This document shows, piece after piece, positions 1 through 8,935 of a stretch of 64,000 nucleotides of DNA. The DNA lies in assembly GCA_041725895.1 (NCBI GenBank), contig JBGRQA010000001.1, forward strand, positions 1 through 64,000, written 5' to 3'. A program made the translations under genes and the position numbers. The notes below the pieces were generated by a model. That model did no database searches and had not been told where the DNA came from. It saw only the letters and a list, made by a program, of their open reading frames with translations. The stretch is from JBGRQA01 sp041725895 (GTDB taxonomy: Bacteria > Bacteroidota > Bacteroidia > Bacteroidales > Marinifilaceae). Position 1 is the stretch's first letter, and the number at the start of each line of letters is the position of its first letter.

Positions 1-68
1 AACAGAGAAGTTAAGCCCATTAGCGCCGATGGTACTGCCGAGAGGTGGGAGAGTAGGTCGACGCCAAC
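1..68 (+). rRNA. rrf: 5S ribosomal RNA, 3' part
   Basis: The window starts inside a 5S rRNA. The conserved stretch AACAGAGAAGTTAAGCCC, followed by GCGCCGATGGTACTGC and GGGAGAGTAGGTCG, is the typical 3' half of a Bacteroidota 5S rRNA. The 5' half and the rest of the rRNA operon lie upstream of the window. The exact 3' end is estimated from the pairing end and the terminator that follows. Confidence 0.93.
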
Positions 69-75
69 CTTCAAG

Positions 76-112
76 AGGGTCTTCGCTTGCAAAAGTGGAG
101 ACCCTTTTTTTA
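76..112 (+). terminator. Terminator of the rRNA operon
   Basis: An 11-bp stem (76-86 with 95-105, core AGGGTCT/AGACCCT) is followed directly by a run of seven T residues. It lies a few bases after the 5S rRNA, as expected for the end of an rRNA operon. Confidence 0.85.
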
Positions 113-674
113 TGCACTGGAGCCAGATCCTGACCGATGCTCTGTAACTAGTAGGAGCTTGCCCTGAAACCTGTCTCGTGGCCTGATTGTGGCCTTTTGT
201 TTGAATCATTTCTTCTGACGACCACATTTGTATTTCTAAGACCTTTCTCTGTTTGTTTGGGCGCTTAATGGTGACAAGGAAACAACATTTTTACTAGTCG
301 AAATTAATGTGAAATCTTCTTAGGTTATTTATATATTCTGGTGTCTGAGTTTTTTTACAACTCTATTGTGTGATACATGCTTTTGGTGGTGCAAGGCTCG
401 GGGAAAGCAATTCATTGAATCCAATACATGTATTGCAGGAAGTACAGAAGAAACAAACTCGTTTCTTTTTAGGATTGATTTTAACGATCCTCTTCCTTCT
501 TTTTCGATCTATGATACCTCTACTGCCGGATTCTTAAGAGGAAGGAGAGAAACTTTCTGCTGACCTGAAAAGAGTAAATCTAAGTTTGGAGGGGATTTTT
601 CTTAGGAGGGGGATAAAAGTTAGGCTATTTCCCTTGTATCAAAAGAATTATCAATTTTTCCAAGTGCACAACTA
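113..674. other. Intergenic region without recognised gene
   Basis: About 560 bp between the rRNA terminator and the rpsO promoter. A 65-codon open frame (366-563) is Cys/Phe-rich, has no promoter and does not resemble any family known to me, so I do not call it. I see no tRNA, repeat or mobile element here. Confidence 0.5.
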
Positions 675-704
675 TTGAATTGTTGAAAATATTGCTTAAT
701 TTTG
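675..704 (+). promoter_or_regulatory. Bacteroidota-type promoter of rpsO
   Basis: TTG at 675-677 and TAATTTTG at 697-704 are separated by 19 bp. This matches the -33/-7 arrangement (TTG, 19-21 bp, TAnnTTTG) used by the primary sigma factor of Bacteroidota. The start codon of rpsO follows about 45 bp downstream. Confidence 0.7.
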
Positions 705-748
705 CGAGATTCAATGTATAATGTGAAAATCAATTAAATTTTAAGATT

Positions 749-1018
749 ATGTATTTAACTGCAGAAAAAAAACAAGAGCTTTTTGCCAAGTACGGGAAGT
801 CTAATAAAGATACCGGGGCTGCTGAGTCTCAGATCGCTTTATTTTCCTACCGTATTTCACACCTAACTGAACACTTGAAGAAGAACAGAAAGGATTACGG
901 AACGCAACGTGCACTTCAACTTTTAGTTGGTAAAAGAAGAAATCTATTGGATTACCTTAAGAATAAGGATATCAATAGATATCGTGAGATTATCAAAGCA
1001 TTGAATATTCGTAAGTAA
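749..1018 (+). CDS. rpsO: 30S ribosomal protein S15
   Basis: 89 aa, the normal length for S15, a primary 16S rRNA-binding protein of the small-subunit platform. The family hallmarks are visible: an N-terminal helix ending in GAAESQIALFSYRI, the H-L-T-E-H-L-K motif, the loop with KDYGTQRALQLLVGKRR and the closing YLKNKDINRYREII. It is followed by pnp, the widespread rpsO-pnp arrangement, but a hairpin terminator separates the two, so pnp may be partly uncoupled. The start codon has no Shine-Dalgarno sequence, as usual in this phylum. Confidence 0.98.
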   Translation: MYLTAEKKQELFAKYGKSNKDTGAAESQIALFSYRISHLTEHLKKNRKDYGTQRALQLLVGKRRNLLDYLKNKDINRYREIIKALNIRK

Positions 1019-1032
1019 TTATATACTTCTTA

Positions 1033-1064
1033 GACAATCCCGATTCTTCGGGATTGTCTTTTAT
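1033..1064 (+). terminator. Terminator/attenuator between rpsO and pnp
   Basis: An 11-bp perfect stem, GACAATCCCGA (1033-1043) with TCGGGATTGTC (1048-1058), with a TTCT loop followed by a short T-rich run. In many bacteria this interval also carries RNase processing sites, so it may act as terminator or as processing hairpin. Confidence 0.75.
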
Positions 1065-1123
1065 TATTAATGCCTGGAAACATCCCTCCTTATCCAAATA
1101 CCGTTTTGAAAAATAGTACGACT

Positions 1124-3262
1124 ATGTTGAATGTTATAGAGAAAAATATTGATTTAGGTGATGGAAGGTCCATCACAATTGAAACAGGAAAATTGGCCAA
1201 GCAGGCAGATGGATCTGTGGTTGTAAAAATGGGTGATACCATGTTGTTGGCAACTGTTGTATCAGCAAAAGATGCAAAACCAGATGTTGATTTCATGCCT
1301 TTGTCTGTTGATTACAAAGAAAAATTTAGTGCATTAGGAAGATTTCCAGGTGGATTCATGAAAAGAGAAGGTCGTCCTTCTGACTATGAAATCCTTGTTT
1401 CTCGCCTTGTGGATCGAGCCCTTCGTCCACTTTTCCCAGAAGATTATCATGCAGAAACTTTTGTATCCGTTAATCTAATCTCTGCGGATAAGAGTACCAT
1501 GCCTGATGCCCTTGCAGGTTTAGCTGCTTCTGCTGCGATTGCAGTATCAGATATTCCTTTCCAGGAACCTATCTCTGAAGTTCGTGTAGCACGAATCAAT
1601 GGAGAGTTAATGATTAACCCAACCCGTGAAGAGTTGGAAGAAGCTGACATGGAGATTATTGTTGCTGCCACCATGGAGAATATCATGATGGTAGAGGGTG
1701 AAATGAAAGAGGTTTCTGAAGCTGAAATGCTGGAAGCTATCAAATTTGCCCACGAAGCCATTAAGGTTCAATGTCAGGCGCAGTACGAACTGGCCGAAAT
1801 GGTTGGAACTACTGTAAAAAGAGAATATTGCCATGAAGAGAATGACGAAGAGTTGCGTCAATTAATTCATGACAAAACATATAACAAAGCTTACGAAGTT
1901 GCTAAACTTCAGAATCCCAACAAACATGAACGTGCGGCTGCTTTTGCTGCAGTGAAGGAAGAGTTTGTTGAAGAATATGCAGAAGGTAAAGAAGCGGATG
2001 AAATCAACATGATGTTGATTGATCGTTATTACCACGATGTTGAGAAGGAAGCGGTTCGAAAAATGATTCTGGACGATGCCGTTCGTTTGGATGGTCGTAA
2101 GACAGATGAAATTCGTCCGATTTGGAGTGAGGTTGATTATTTGCCAGGTGCACACGGTTCTTCTATCTTTACTCGTGGAGAGACACAATCTCTTACTTCT
2201 GTAACTTTGGGAACCAAATTGGATGAGAAGATCGTTGATGATGTTCTTTATCGCGGAAAAGAGAAGTTTGTATTGCACTACAACTTCCCACCTTTCTCTA
2301 CTGGAGATGCTCGTCCGGTTCGTGGTATTAGCCGTCGTGAGATTGGACACGGTAACCTTGCGCACCGTGCACTTAAAGGAATGGTTCCTGCCGATTCTCC
2401 TTATGCTATCCGTGTTGTATCGGATATTTTGGAATCGAATGGTTCGTCTTCTATGGCTACAGTTTGTGCTGGTACTCTTGCATTGATGGATGCCGGTATC
2501 CAGATTAGCAAGCCTGTTTCAGGTATTGCCATGGGATTGATTACCGAGCCTGGAAATGCAAAATTTGCTGTTCTTTCCGATATTCTTGGTGATGAAGACC
2601 ACCTAGGAGATATGGACTTTAAGGTTACTGGTACCGTTGATGGTATTACCGCAACCCAAATGGATATTAAAGTGGATGGACTTCCATACGAAGTTTTGGC
2701 TCAAGCATTGGAGCAGGCTCGTCAAGGTCGTTTGCACATTTTGAATAAGATTACTGAAACCATAGCTGAGCCTCGTGCCGATCTGAAACCTCACGCTCCA
2801 CGTATTGTGAGCATGGAGATTCCAAAAGATATGATTGGTGCTGTGATTGGTCCTGGTGGAAAAATCATTCAAGAGATTCAGGAAACTTCTGGTGCAGTTA
2901 TCGTTATTGAAGAAATCGATAACAAAGGAGTTGTAGATATCTCTGCTGATAACAAAGAAGCTATCGATATCGCATTGGGTCGTATCAAAGGTATTGTAGC
3001 AGTTCCTGAAGTTGGAACTATTTACAAAGGTAAAGTAAAATCAATTGTTACTTTTGGAGCCTTTGTAGAAATCCTTCCTGGTAAGGATGGTTTGCTGCAC
3101 ATTTCCGAAATCGAACACCGTCGTCTGCAAACAGTAGATGAAGTTTTAAAAGAGGGTGATGAGATTGAAGTAAAACTGATTGACATCGATGCTCGTTCAG
3201 GTAAGCTGAAACTTTCCCGTAAAGTTTTGTTGCCAAAACCTGAAAGAAGCCCAAAGAAATAA
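1124..3262 (+). CDS. pnp: Polyribonucleotide nucleotidyltransferase (PNPase)
   Basis: Phosphorolytic 3'-to-5' exoribonuclease of RNA turnover, 712 aa from the chosen start. The order is RNase PH domain 1, an alpha-helical linker, RNase PH domain 2 (catalytic core with FPPFSTGDARP and GDEDHLGDMDFKVTGT), a KH domain with the GPGGK loop, and a C-terminal S1 domain (about the last 80 residues). An in-frame ATG at 1070 exists, but that extension starts just behind the terminator hairpin and adds 18 unrelated residues, whereas MLNVIEKNIDLGDGR at 1124 matches the usual N-terminus of Bacteroidota PNPases. Ends before a strong terminator. Confidence 0.97.
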   Translation: MLNVIEKNIDLGDGRSITIETGKLAKQADGSVVVKMGDTMLLATVVSAKDAKPDVDFMPLSVDYKEKFSALGRFPGGFMKREGRPSDYEILVSRLVDRALRPLFPEDYHAETFVSVNLISADKSTMPDALAGLAASAAIAVSDIPFQEPISEVRVARINGELMINPTREELEEADMEIIVAATMENIMMVEGEMKEVSEAEMLEAIKFAHEAIKVQCQAQYELAEMVGTTVKREYCHEENDEELRQLIHDKTYNKAYEVAKLQNPNKHERAAAFAAVKEEFVEEYAEGKEADEINMMLIDRYYHDVEKEAVRKMILDDAVRLDGRKTDEIRPIWSEVDYLPGAHGSSIFTRGETQSLTSVTLGTKLDEKIVDDVLYRGKEKFVLHYNFPPFSTGDARPVRGISRREIGHGNLAHRALKGMVPADSPYAIRVVSDILESNGSSSMATVCAGTLALMDAGIQISKPVSGIAMGLITEPGNAKFAVLSDILGDEDHLGDMDFKVTGTVDGITATQMDIKVDGLPYEVLAQALEQARQGRLHILNKITETIAEPRADLKPHAPRIVSMEIPKDMIGAVIGPGGKIIQEIQETSGAVIVIEEIDNKGVVDISADNKEAIDIALGRIKGIVAVPEVGTIYKGKVKSIVTFGAFVEILPGKDGLLHISEIEHRRLQTVDEVLKEGDEIEVKLIDIDARSGKLKLSRKVLLPKPERSPKK

Positions 3263-3284
3263 TTAGTTAATCTGATTATATTGA

Positions 3285-3311
3285 AAGCCTGGATAAGTCC
3301 AGGCTTTTTTT
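3285..3311 (+). terminator. Terminator of pnp
   Basis: Stem AAGCCTGGA/TCCAGGCTT with a TAAG loop followed by seven T residues, 22 bp after the pnp stop codon. Confidence 0.88.
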
Positions 3312-3382
3312 ATGCAAGTAATTTTAAAGGGTTTTCTAATTCGAATGAAAAAGCTAATTTTATGCTATTGCAAAAAAATATT

Positions 3383-3877
3383 ATGGATAAAAAATGGACT
3401 GAGTTGATCCAGACCGAAATAGATCATCAGGTTGATAAATATATTTCGGTGAGAGATTATCGCTTCTATCAGATTGGAAAGTTGAAGGATATTGCCGAAC
3501 GTTTAGAACTCTATCAGGGGAAAAACTGTTTGGAATGTAAACATTTCAAGAAGGATTTGGAAGATGTGGTTGCAAAGCTAAATGAGAGAATTAATGGTTC
3601 CGGGGCCAAGCGAAGAGAGTATGAAATAAAAGTGGAGAAAATGCGGAAGCATTTACAAGAGAAGCACCATGTGTATCCGGCGAATTATTTTGCTTACTTG
3701 TTTGCCTTTCGCTTCATGGTGGGTGGTTTGCTTTTGGGTATTGTTGGTAGTTTTGCTGTTTTCAATTTTTTCGAATGGCATTTGGTTGTTGTATGTTGGG
3801 GACTTGGGATGATTAGTGGGTACTTCTACGGTAGTCGGAAGGATAACCTGGTTCGACAATCTGGTAAATTATTGTAA
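3383..3877 (+). CDS. Hypothetical membrane protein with coiled coil and CxxC
   Basis: 164 aa, family not recognised by me. The N-terminal two thirds are charged and helical, with a CLEC motif near residue 46 and a likely coiled coil (residues 50-95, rich in K/E/R). The C-terminus holds two hydrophobic segments (about residues 105-145) separated by a short FFEWH turn and ends in a charged tail. The frame is open back to 3281, but that start lies in the pnp terminator; the ATG at 3383 directly precedes MDKKWTELIQTEI and is preferred. It may be a small inner-membrane protein whose soluble part faces the cytoplasm; function unknown. Confidence 0.7.
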   Translation: MDKKWTELIQTEIDHQVDKYISVRDYRFYQIGKLKDIAERLELYQGKNCLECKHFKKDLEDVVAKLNERINGSGAKRREYEIKVEKMRKHLQEKHHVYPANYFAYLFAFRFMVGGLLLGIVGSFAVFNFFEWHLVVVCWGLGMISGYFYGSRKDNLVRQSGKLL

Positions 3878-4009
3878 GGCCCTGGTTGCGGTATTCACCC
3901 AACTTTTTTAATTCATAAGGTGCAAGGATTATTTTTCCTATTGTAATCTCTAAGTATGGGGCGTTTCTAAAGGAATTCTACCCTAAACTTACTACATATC
4001 CAAATCAAT

Positions 4010-6127
4010 ATGAAAAAAATTTGTTATCCATTGCTTTCCGTTGCCATATTGAGTTCGTGCAGCGATCAGCAACAAAAAATTGCCTATCCCCTAACGCTCA
4101 GGGTGGATACGGTTGATGTGTATTTTGACACCAAAGTGGAAGATCCATATCGATGGTTGGAGGATGATAACTCCACCGAAACCAAGGAGTGGGTATTGGC
4201 CCAGAACAAAGTGACCCAGGATTATCTGGCCCAGATACCGTATCGTGAAAATATTAAGAAGCGCCTGACCGAAGTTTGGAATTTTCCCAAGATGAGTGTT
4301 CCTTTCAAGAAAGGGGATCATTACTTTCAGTATCGTAATGATGGCTTGCAGGATCAAGATGTGCTCTACATTCAGGATAATTTGGAAAGTGAAGCACGGG
4401 TATTGCTTGATCCCAATCAATTGTCCTCCGATGGAACAGTGGCTTTGAACAGTATTGCCGTATCATCCGATAGTAAATATCTGGCTTATGGTATTGCCCG
4501 GTCCGGTTCGGATTGGAATGAAATTTACATTAAGGATATTGAAACCGGAGTAGACTTGAAGGATCACCTGATGTGGATTAAATTCTCAGGTATTTCCTGG
4601 TATAAGGATGGCTTTTTCTATAGTAGGTATGATAAGCCTGCTAAAGGAAGTGAATTGTCGGGAGCCAATGAGTACCAAAAGGTATATTACCATAAAATAG
4701 GACAAGATCAGCAGGATGATGAATTGATTTACGAAAATTCCAAGTATCCCAAGCGATTGTATTCTGCATCGGTAACTGAAGATGAAAATTATCTTATTCT
4801 TTCCGCCATGGAGGCATCCCATGGAAATGCGCTCTATTTTAAGAAACTGAACGGGAAAAATACCCCTTTTCAGGAAATAACAAATGATTTTACTTATGAG
4901 CATTCTGTGGTAGACGATGTGGATGGAAGCCTACTGATGTATACCAACGATGGGGCACCTCGATATCGTGTTGTTAAGGTTGATGTTAAGAAACCCGGTA
5001 AAGAGTATTGGAAGGAGATTATTCCTGAACAGAAGAATGTATTGAGTGGTGTAAAACTGGCCGGAGGTAAAATTATAGCCAATTATATGGCTGATGCTCA
5101 CAGCAAAGTTGAAATCCTGAATCTGGATGGTAGCTTCGATTACGAGTTGGAATTGCCGGGGCTTGGGACAGCAGGGAGTTTCTCAGGGAAGAAAAAGGAG
5201 GACATTGCATTCTTTAGTTTTGAATCCTTCACTTCTCCGGAAATAGCCTATAAGTACAATTTTAAAACCCGAAAGGCAGAAGTTTTCTACGAGGCCAAGA
5301 CCAATTTTAATGCGGACGACTATGTGACCGAGCAGAAATTTTTTACAAGTAAGGATGGAACTCGTATTCCCATTTTTATCATGCATAAGAAGGGGATCAA
5401 ACTGGATGGGAACAATCCCTGCTTATTGTATGGTTATGGTGGTTTTAATGTGAGCCTGACACCATATTTCAAAGCTCGGCGATTGGTTTGGCTTGAAAAT
5501 GGAGGTGTTTATGCAGTGGTGAATCTCCGTGGAGGCGGAGAATATGGGGAAGAGTGGCATAAAGCAGGTACCAAACTGAACAAACAGAATGTATTTGACG
5601 ATTGTATTGCTGCTGCAGAATACCTGGTGGATCAAAAATATACCCAGCCCGAAAAATTGGCTCTGAAAGGGGGATCTAATGGGGGATTGCTTGTTGGGGC
5701 TGTTGTAAACCAACGACCAGATTTGTTTCGGGTAGCTATTCCCGAAGTGGGAGTGATGGATATGCTGCGGTACCATAAGTTCACCATTGGATGGGCTTGG
5801 GCTGGTGATTACGGAACCAGTGCAGATAGTAAGGAGATGTTCGATTATTTGTTAGCTTATTCTCCCATTCACAATATCAAAGAAGGAATTAACTATCCTT
5901 CGGTAATGGTAACTACGGCCGATCATGACGACCGGGTGGTGCCAGCTCACTCCTTTAAGTATATCGCTACTTTGCAAGAAAAGTATGATGGTCGCAATCC
6001 TGTACTTATTCGAATCGACTCCAAAGCAGGGCATGGCGGAGGAATGCCTGTTTCTAAGCAAATTGAAGAGTATGCTGATATCTGGTCTTTTATTTTTTAT
6101 AGTATGAACATTGTTCCGAAATTGTAA
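4010..6127 (+). CDS. Prolyl oligopeptidase family serine peptidase (S9A), lipoprotein
   Basis: 705 aa, typical for prolyl endopeptidases, which cleave short proline-containing peptides. The N-terminus KKICYPLLSVAILSSC carries a lipobox, so the enzyme is probably a periplasmic or outer-membrane lipoprotein. After an N-terminal seven-bladed propeller (about residues 75-420) comes the alpha/beta-hydrolase domain. The triad is visible: Ser556 in GGSNGG, Asp641 in ADHDDRV and His675 in KAGHGGG. The DPYRWLED signature near residue 45 is also typical of the family. It stands alone, with its own upstream region and a long hairpin behind it. Family assignment is firm; the exact peptide preference is not. 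Confidence 0.95.
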   Translation: MKKICYPLLSVAILSSCSDQQQKIAYPLTLRVDTVDVYFDTKVEDPYRWLEDDNSTETKEWVLAQNKVTQDYLAQIPYRENIKKRLTEVWNFPKMSVPFKKGDHYFQYRNDGLQDQDVLYIQDNLESEARVLLDPNQLSSDGTVALNSIAVSSDSKYLAYGIARSGSDWNEIYIKDIETGVDLKDHLMWIKFSGISWYKDGFFYSRYDKPAKGSELSGANEYQKVYYHKIGQDQQDDELIYENSKYPKRLYSASVTEDENYLILSAMEASHGNALYFKKLNGKNTPFQEITNDFTYEHSVVDDVDGSLLMYTNDGAPRYRVVKVDVKKPGKEYWKEIIPEQKNVLSGVKLAGGKIIANYMADAHSKVEILNLDGSFDYELELPGLGTAGSFSGKKKEDIAFFSFESFTSPEIAYKYNFKTRKAEVFYEAKTNFNADDYVTEQKFFTSKDGTRIPIFIMHKKGIKLDGNNPCLLYGYGGFNVSLTPYFKARRLVWLENGGVYAVVNLRGGGEYGEEWHKAGTKLNKQNVFDDCIAAAEYLVDQKYTQPEKLALKGGSNGGLLVGAVVNQRPDLFRVAIPEVGVMDMLRYHKFTIGWAWAGDYGTSADSKEMFDYLLAYSPIHNIKEGINYPSVMVTTADHDDRVVPAHSFKYIATLQEKYDGRNPVLIRIDSKAGHGGGMPVSKQIEEYADIWSFIFYSMNIVPKL

Positions 6128-6150
6128 TATACCTCTATTTTGACTTGAGA

Positions 6151-6193
6151 AGCGGAGTCAATTGTTGATTTTTTATCAGCAATTGGCTTCGCT
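6151..6193. other. Long intergenic hairpin
   Basis: A 19-bp stem with only G-U wobbles as irregularities: left arm 6151-6169, T5 loop 6170-6174, right arm 6175-6193. No T tract follows on the plus strand. It lies between the peptidase stop codon and the nucleoside kinase gene and may end or protect the peptidase mRNA. Confidence 0.6.
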
Positions 6194-6265
6194 AATTTGT
6201 AAAAAAGCCTGATATTTGTCGCTCATTTCTTATTTTTAAGGTTCCAAATCAGTAAGTCGTTTTTA

Positions 6266-6901
6266 ATGAAACATAATTTCGTTGTAGTAGAAGGAAATAT
6301 CGGGGCTGGAAAAACCTCTCTATCCCATAAAATTGCAGAAGAATTCAATGCCAAATTAATACTGGAGCAGTTTGCTGATAATCCCTTTCTTCCTAAATTT
6401 TACAACGATCCTGATAAATATTCTTTTCCGCTGGAGATGTCCTTCCTTGCCGACAGATACAATCAGCTAAAGAAGGAATTGTCGGAGTTGGATCTGTTTA
6501 AATCCTTTACCATTTCGGATTACTATTTTATGAAATCCCTCATCTTTTCCAAGCAAACATTACAGGATGATGAGTACAATCTTTACCGGCAGTTTTTTCA
6601 CATTATCTATGGTGCTCTACCAAAACCCGATTTATATGTCTATCTGCATGTGACTGTAGAAAATCTTCTGAAGAACATTAAGAAGAGAGGACGAAATTAT
6701 GAGCAGGAAATTTCACCTGAATACCTGCTTAAAATCCAGGAGAGCTATTTTGAGTTTTTCAAGCAGCAGCAGGATTTGCCTATACTTGTAGTGGATACAA
6801 ATAGGATTGATTTTATGGAGAATCCTGATGATTATCAGAAATTATTAAATGTGATTTTCGAAAAAGAATATCCTGCAGGATTAAATCGGGTAATTCTCTA
6901 G
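6266..6901 (+). CDS. Deoxynucleoside kinase
   Basis: 211 aa, the usual size for the deoxyadenosine/deoxyguanosine-type kinases of the dNK/thymidylate kinase-like superfamily, which phosphorylate deoxynucleosides for nucleotide salvage. The P-loop GNIGAGKT is at residues 10-17, the family motif EQFADNPFL follows near residue 34, and the lid-like KKRGRNYEQEIS lies near residue 135. Which deoxynucleoside is preferred cannot be read from the sequence. The window also encodes a type II thymidine kinase (58900), so the organism has at least two salvage kinases. Confidence 0.92.
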   Translation: MKHNFVVVEGNIGAGKTSLSHKIAEEFNAKLILEQFADNPFLPKFYNDPDKYSFPLEMSFLADRYNQLKKELSELDLFKSFTISDYYFMKSLIFSKQTLQDDEYNLYRQFFHIIYGALPKPDLYVYLHVTVENLLKNIKKRGRNYEQEISPEYLLKIQESYFEFFKQQQDLPILVVDTNRIDFMENPDDYQKLLNVIFEKEYPAGLNRVIL

Positions 6902-6956
6902 CATTTGGGCTTTCCCAAATATTTGGGATTATCCTTCTATTTACTTAAAAAATTCT

Positions 6957-6964
6957 TAAATTTG
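6957..6964 (+). promoter_or_regulatory. -7 promoter element of the TPR lipoprotein gene
   Basis: TAAATTTG matches the Bacteroidota -7 consensus TAnnTTTG exactly and lies 50 bp upstream of the start codon at 7014. No convincing TTG is present at the usual -33 distance. Confidence 0.55.
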
Positions 6965-7013
6965 TTTGCTGTAGAAGATTATAATTTTTAAATAAAATAA
7001 TTAAGTAGTTATT

Positions 7014-8738
7014 ATGAAAAGATCAAAGGTTATTTCCTTAGCTTCTTTGATGTTAGCCGGAGTTGTTTTGACAAGCTGTGCCGGATTGAACAAGATGAAG
7101 AAAGAGGCTAGTAACATCAAATACAAGGTGACTCCAGAAGTTTTGGAAGCTCATGCTGATATGGTTGATGTTAAAATTACTGTAAACATCCCAGCGAAGT
7201 ACTTCAACAAAAATGCTGTTGTTGTTGCTACTCCTGTGTTGAAGTTCAAAGATGGTGAAAAAGCATTCGCATCTAAAACTTTACAAGGTGAGAAGGTACA
7301 GGGAAACAACACTGTTGTGCCTTTTGAAACCGGAAAAACAATTACCTACACAGGTAAGGTTCCTTACGAAGAAGCAATGAGAATTTCTGATCTTGAGGTT
7401 AGAATGACTGCTAGTAAAGGTGAAAAATCAGTTGATTTTGATCCTTACAAAGTTGCTGACGGTGTGATTGCTACTGCTACTTTGGTACAGAACAATCCAC
7501 AAAGCATTATTGGAAAAGACAACTTCCAAAGAATTATTCCTGAAACTGAAGTAGCTGATCTTCATTACTTGATTAACAGTTCCAGCGTACGTTGGTCTGA
7601 GATGAAAGCTGAAGATATTAAGATGTTGAAGAAATATGTTGCTGCTGCAAAAGCTGATGAAAATAAGGAATTGAAAGGTTTCGAAATTTCAGCTTATGCT
7701 TCACCTGATGGAAAGCAGGATTTCAACGAAAAGTTGGCTAACAGACGTGAAGCTTCTTCTAAGAAGTTCATCAAGAGAGAGATGAAACGTTCTAAGATCG
7801 AAGAGTTTGGTAACGAAGATTTCTTCAAGAGCAAAGTTACTCCTGAAGACTGGGAAGGATTCAAGAAGTTAATGCAAGAGTCAAGCATTCAGGATAAAGA
7901 ATTGATTCTTCGTGTTCTTTCTATGTATTCAGATCCTGAAGTACGTGAGAGAGAAATCAAGAATATTTCTGCTGCCTTCACTGAAGTTAAGAAAGAAGTA
8001 TTGCCTAAATTGAGAAGATCTAAGTTTACCGTTAATGTTGATTTGATTGGTAAAACTGACGAGGAGTTGAAGGATCTTGCTAAGAGCAACCCAGCTGAAT
8101 TGAACAACGAAGAGCTTCTTTACGCTGCTACCTTGTTCGAAGGTAACGAAGATCAGTTGGCTATTTACGAAACTGCCAAGAAGCAATTCTCTAACGACTG
8201 GAGAGGTTTTAACGATGCAGGTATGGTTCTTTTCGGAATGAATAAGATCGCTGATGCTGAGTCTAACTTCAAAAAAGCGGATCAATTGTCATCTGATAAT
8301 CCAGTAGTGAAAAACAACTTGGGTGCTGTTGCTTTGGTAAACAACAAAGTTGACGAAGCTGAAGTATTGTTTGGTGCTGCAATGGGTGCAGGTAAAGAAG
8401 TTAACTACAACTTAGGTATTGTTGCTATCATGAAAGCTGAGTACGCAACCGGAGCTAAGCACTTGGCTCAGTGCAATTCAGTAAACAGTGCTTTGGCTAA
8501 CATCTTGGCTGGAAACAACACTGCTGCTCTTGATAAGTTGAATGCAAATACTACAGACCGTGCTATGGTTTACTACCTGAAAGCTGTGGTAGGTGCTAGA
8601 ACAAACAACAACAACTTGGTATTCACCAACCTTAAAACTGCTGTTGAGAAAGATGCTGCATTGAAAGCAACTGCAAAAACTGATATGGAATTTGCTAAAT
8701 TATTTGAAGATGCTAAATTTAAAGCTATCGTTGAGTAA
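7014..8738 (+). CDS. TPR-repeat lipoprotein with OmpA-like region
   Basis: 574 aa with a lipobox (LTSC, about residue 23), so it is predicted to be a lipoprotein of the cell envelope. An N-terminal beta-rich domain (residues 35-165) is followed by a stretch resembling an OmpA-type peptidoglycan-binding fold, including FEISAYASPDGKQDFNEKL and the following NRREASSKKF (about residues 220-255). The C-terminal 200 residues form TPR-like helical repeats (FNDAGMVLFGMNKIADAES, NNLGAVALVNNKVDEAEV). The codons are strongly biased to GCT, GAA, AAG and AAC, unlike most neighbours, which suggests high expression. It has its own promoter and terminator. Similar proteins are widespread in Bacteroidota; the role is probably structural, but this is inference. 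Confidence 0.8.
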   Translation: MKRSKVISLASLMLAGVVLTSCAGLNKMKKEASNIKYKVTPEVLEAHADMVDVKITVNIPAKYFNKNAVVVATPVLKFKDGEKAFASKTLQGEKVQGNNTVVPFETGKTITYTGKVPYEEAMRISDLEVRMTASKGEKSVDFDPYKVADGVIATATLVQNNPQSIIGKDNFQRIIPETEVADLHYLINSSSVRWSEMKAEDIKMLKKYVAAAKADENKELKGFEISAYASPDGKQDFNEKLANRREASSKKFIKREMKRSKIEEFGNEDFFKSKVTPEDWEGFKKLMQESSIQDKELILRVLSMYSDPEVREREIKNISAAFTEVKKEVLPKLRRSKFTVNVDLIGKTDEELKDLAKSNPAELNNEELLYAATLFEGNEDQLAIYETAKKQFSNDWRGFNDAGMVLFGMNKIADAESNFKKADQLSSDNPVVKNNLGAVALVNNKVDEAEVLFGAAMGAGKEVNYNLGIVAIMKAEYATGAKHLAQCNSVNSALANILAGNNTAALDKLNANTTDRAMVYYLKAVVGARTNNNNLVFTNLKTAVEKDAALKATAKTDMEFAKLFEDAKFKAIVE

Positions 8739-8764
8739 TTAAAGCTTATAGATTAGATATTGGA

Positions 8765-8794
8765 AAGCGGCTTCCTTCGGGAGCCGCTTTTTTT
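8765..8794 (+). terminator. Terminator of the TPR lipoprotein gene
   Basis: GC-rich stem AAGCGGCTTCC/GGGAGCCGCTT with a TTC loop followed by seven T residues, directly after the stop codon at 8738. Confidence 0.9.
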
Positions 8795-8935
8795 ATAGCT
8801 AAGTATTAGATTATCGGAAGGCAGAGAAGTAAAATTTTTATTATATTGACAGCAATTTTCCTGTCTCACTAAGGAAAAGGTTTTATATGATTTAATCGTT
8901 TTTCCGTTTGATTATTTACTAAGGATACCCGGCGT

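Noticed and set aside
366..563. 65-codon open frame between the rRNA terminator and rpsO
   Set aside because: Cys/Phe-rich composition, no promoter or recognisable family, and it lies in a typical non-coding spacer.
1070..1123. N-terminal extension of pnp
   Set aside because: It starts immediately behind the rpsO terminator and adds residues not found in PNPases; ATG 1124 fits the family.
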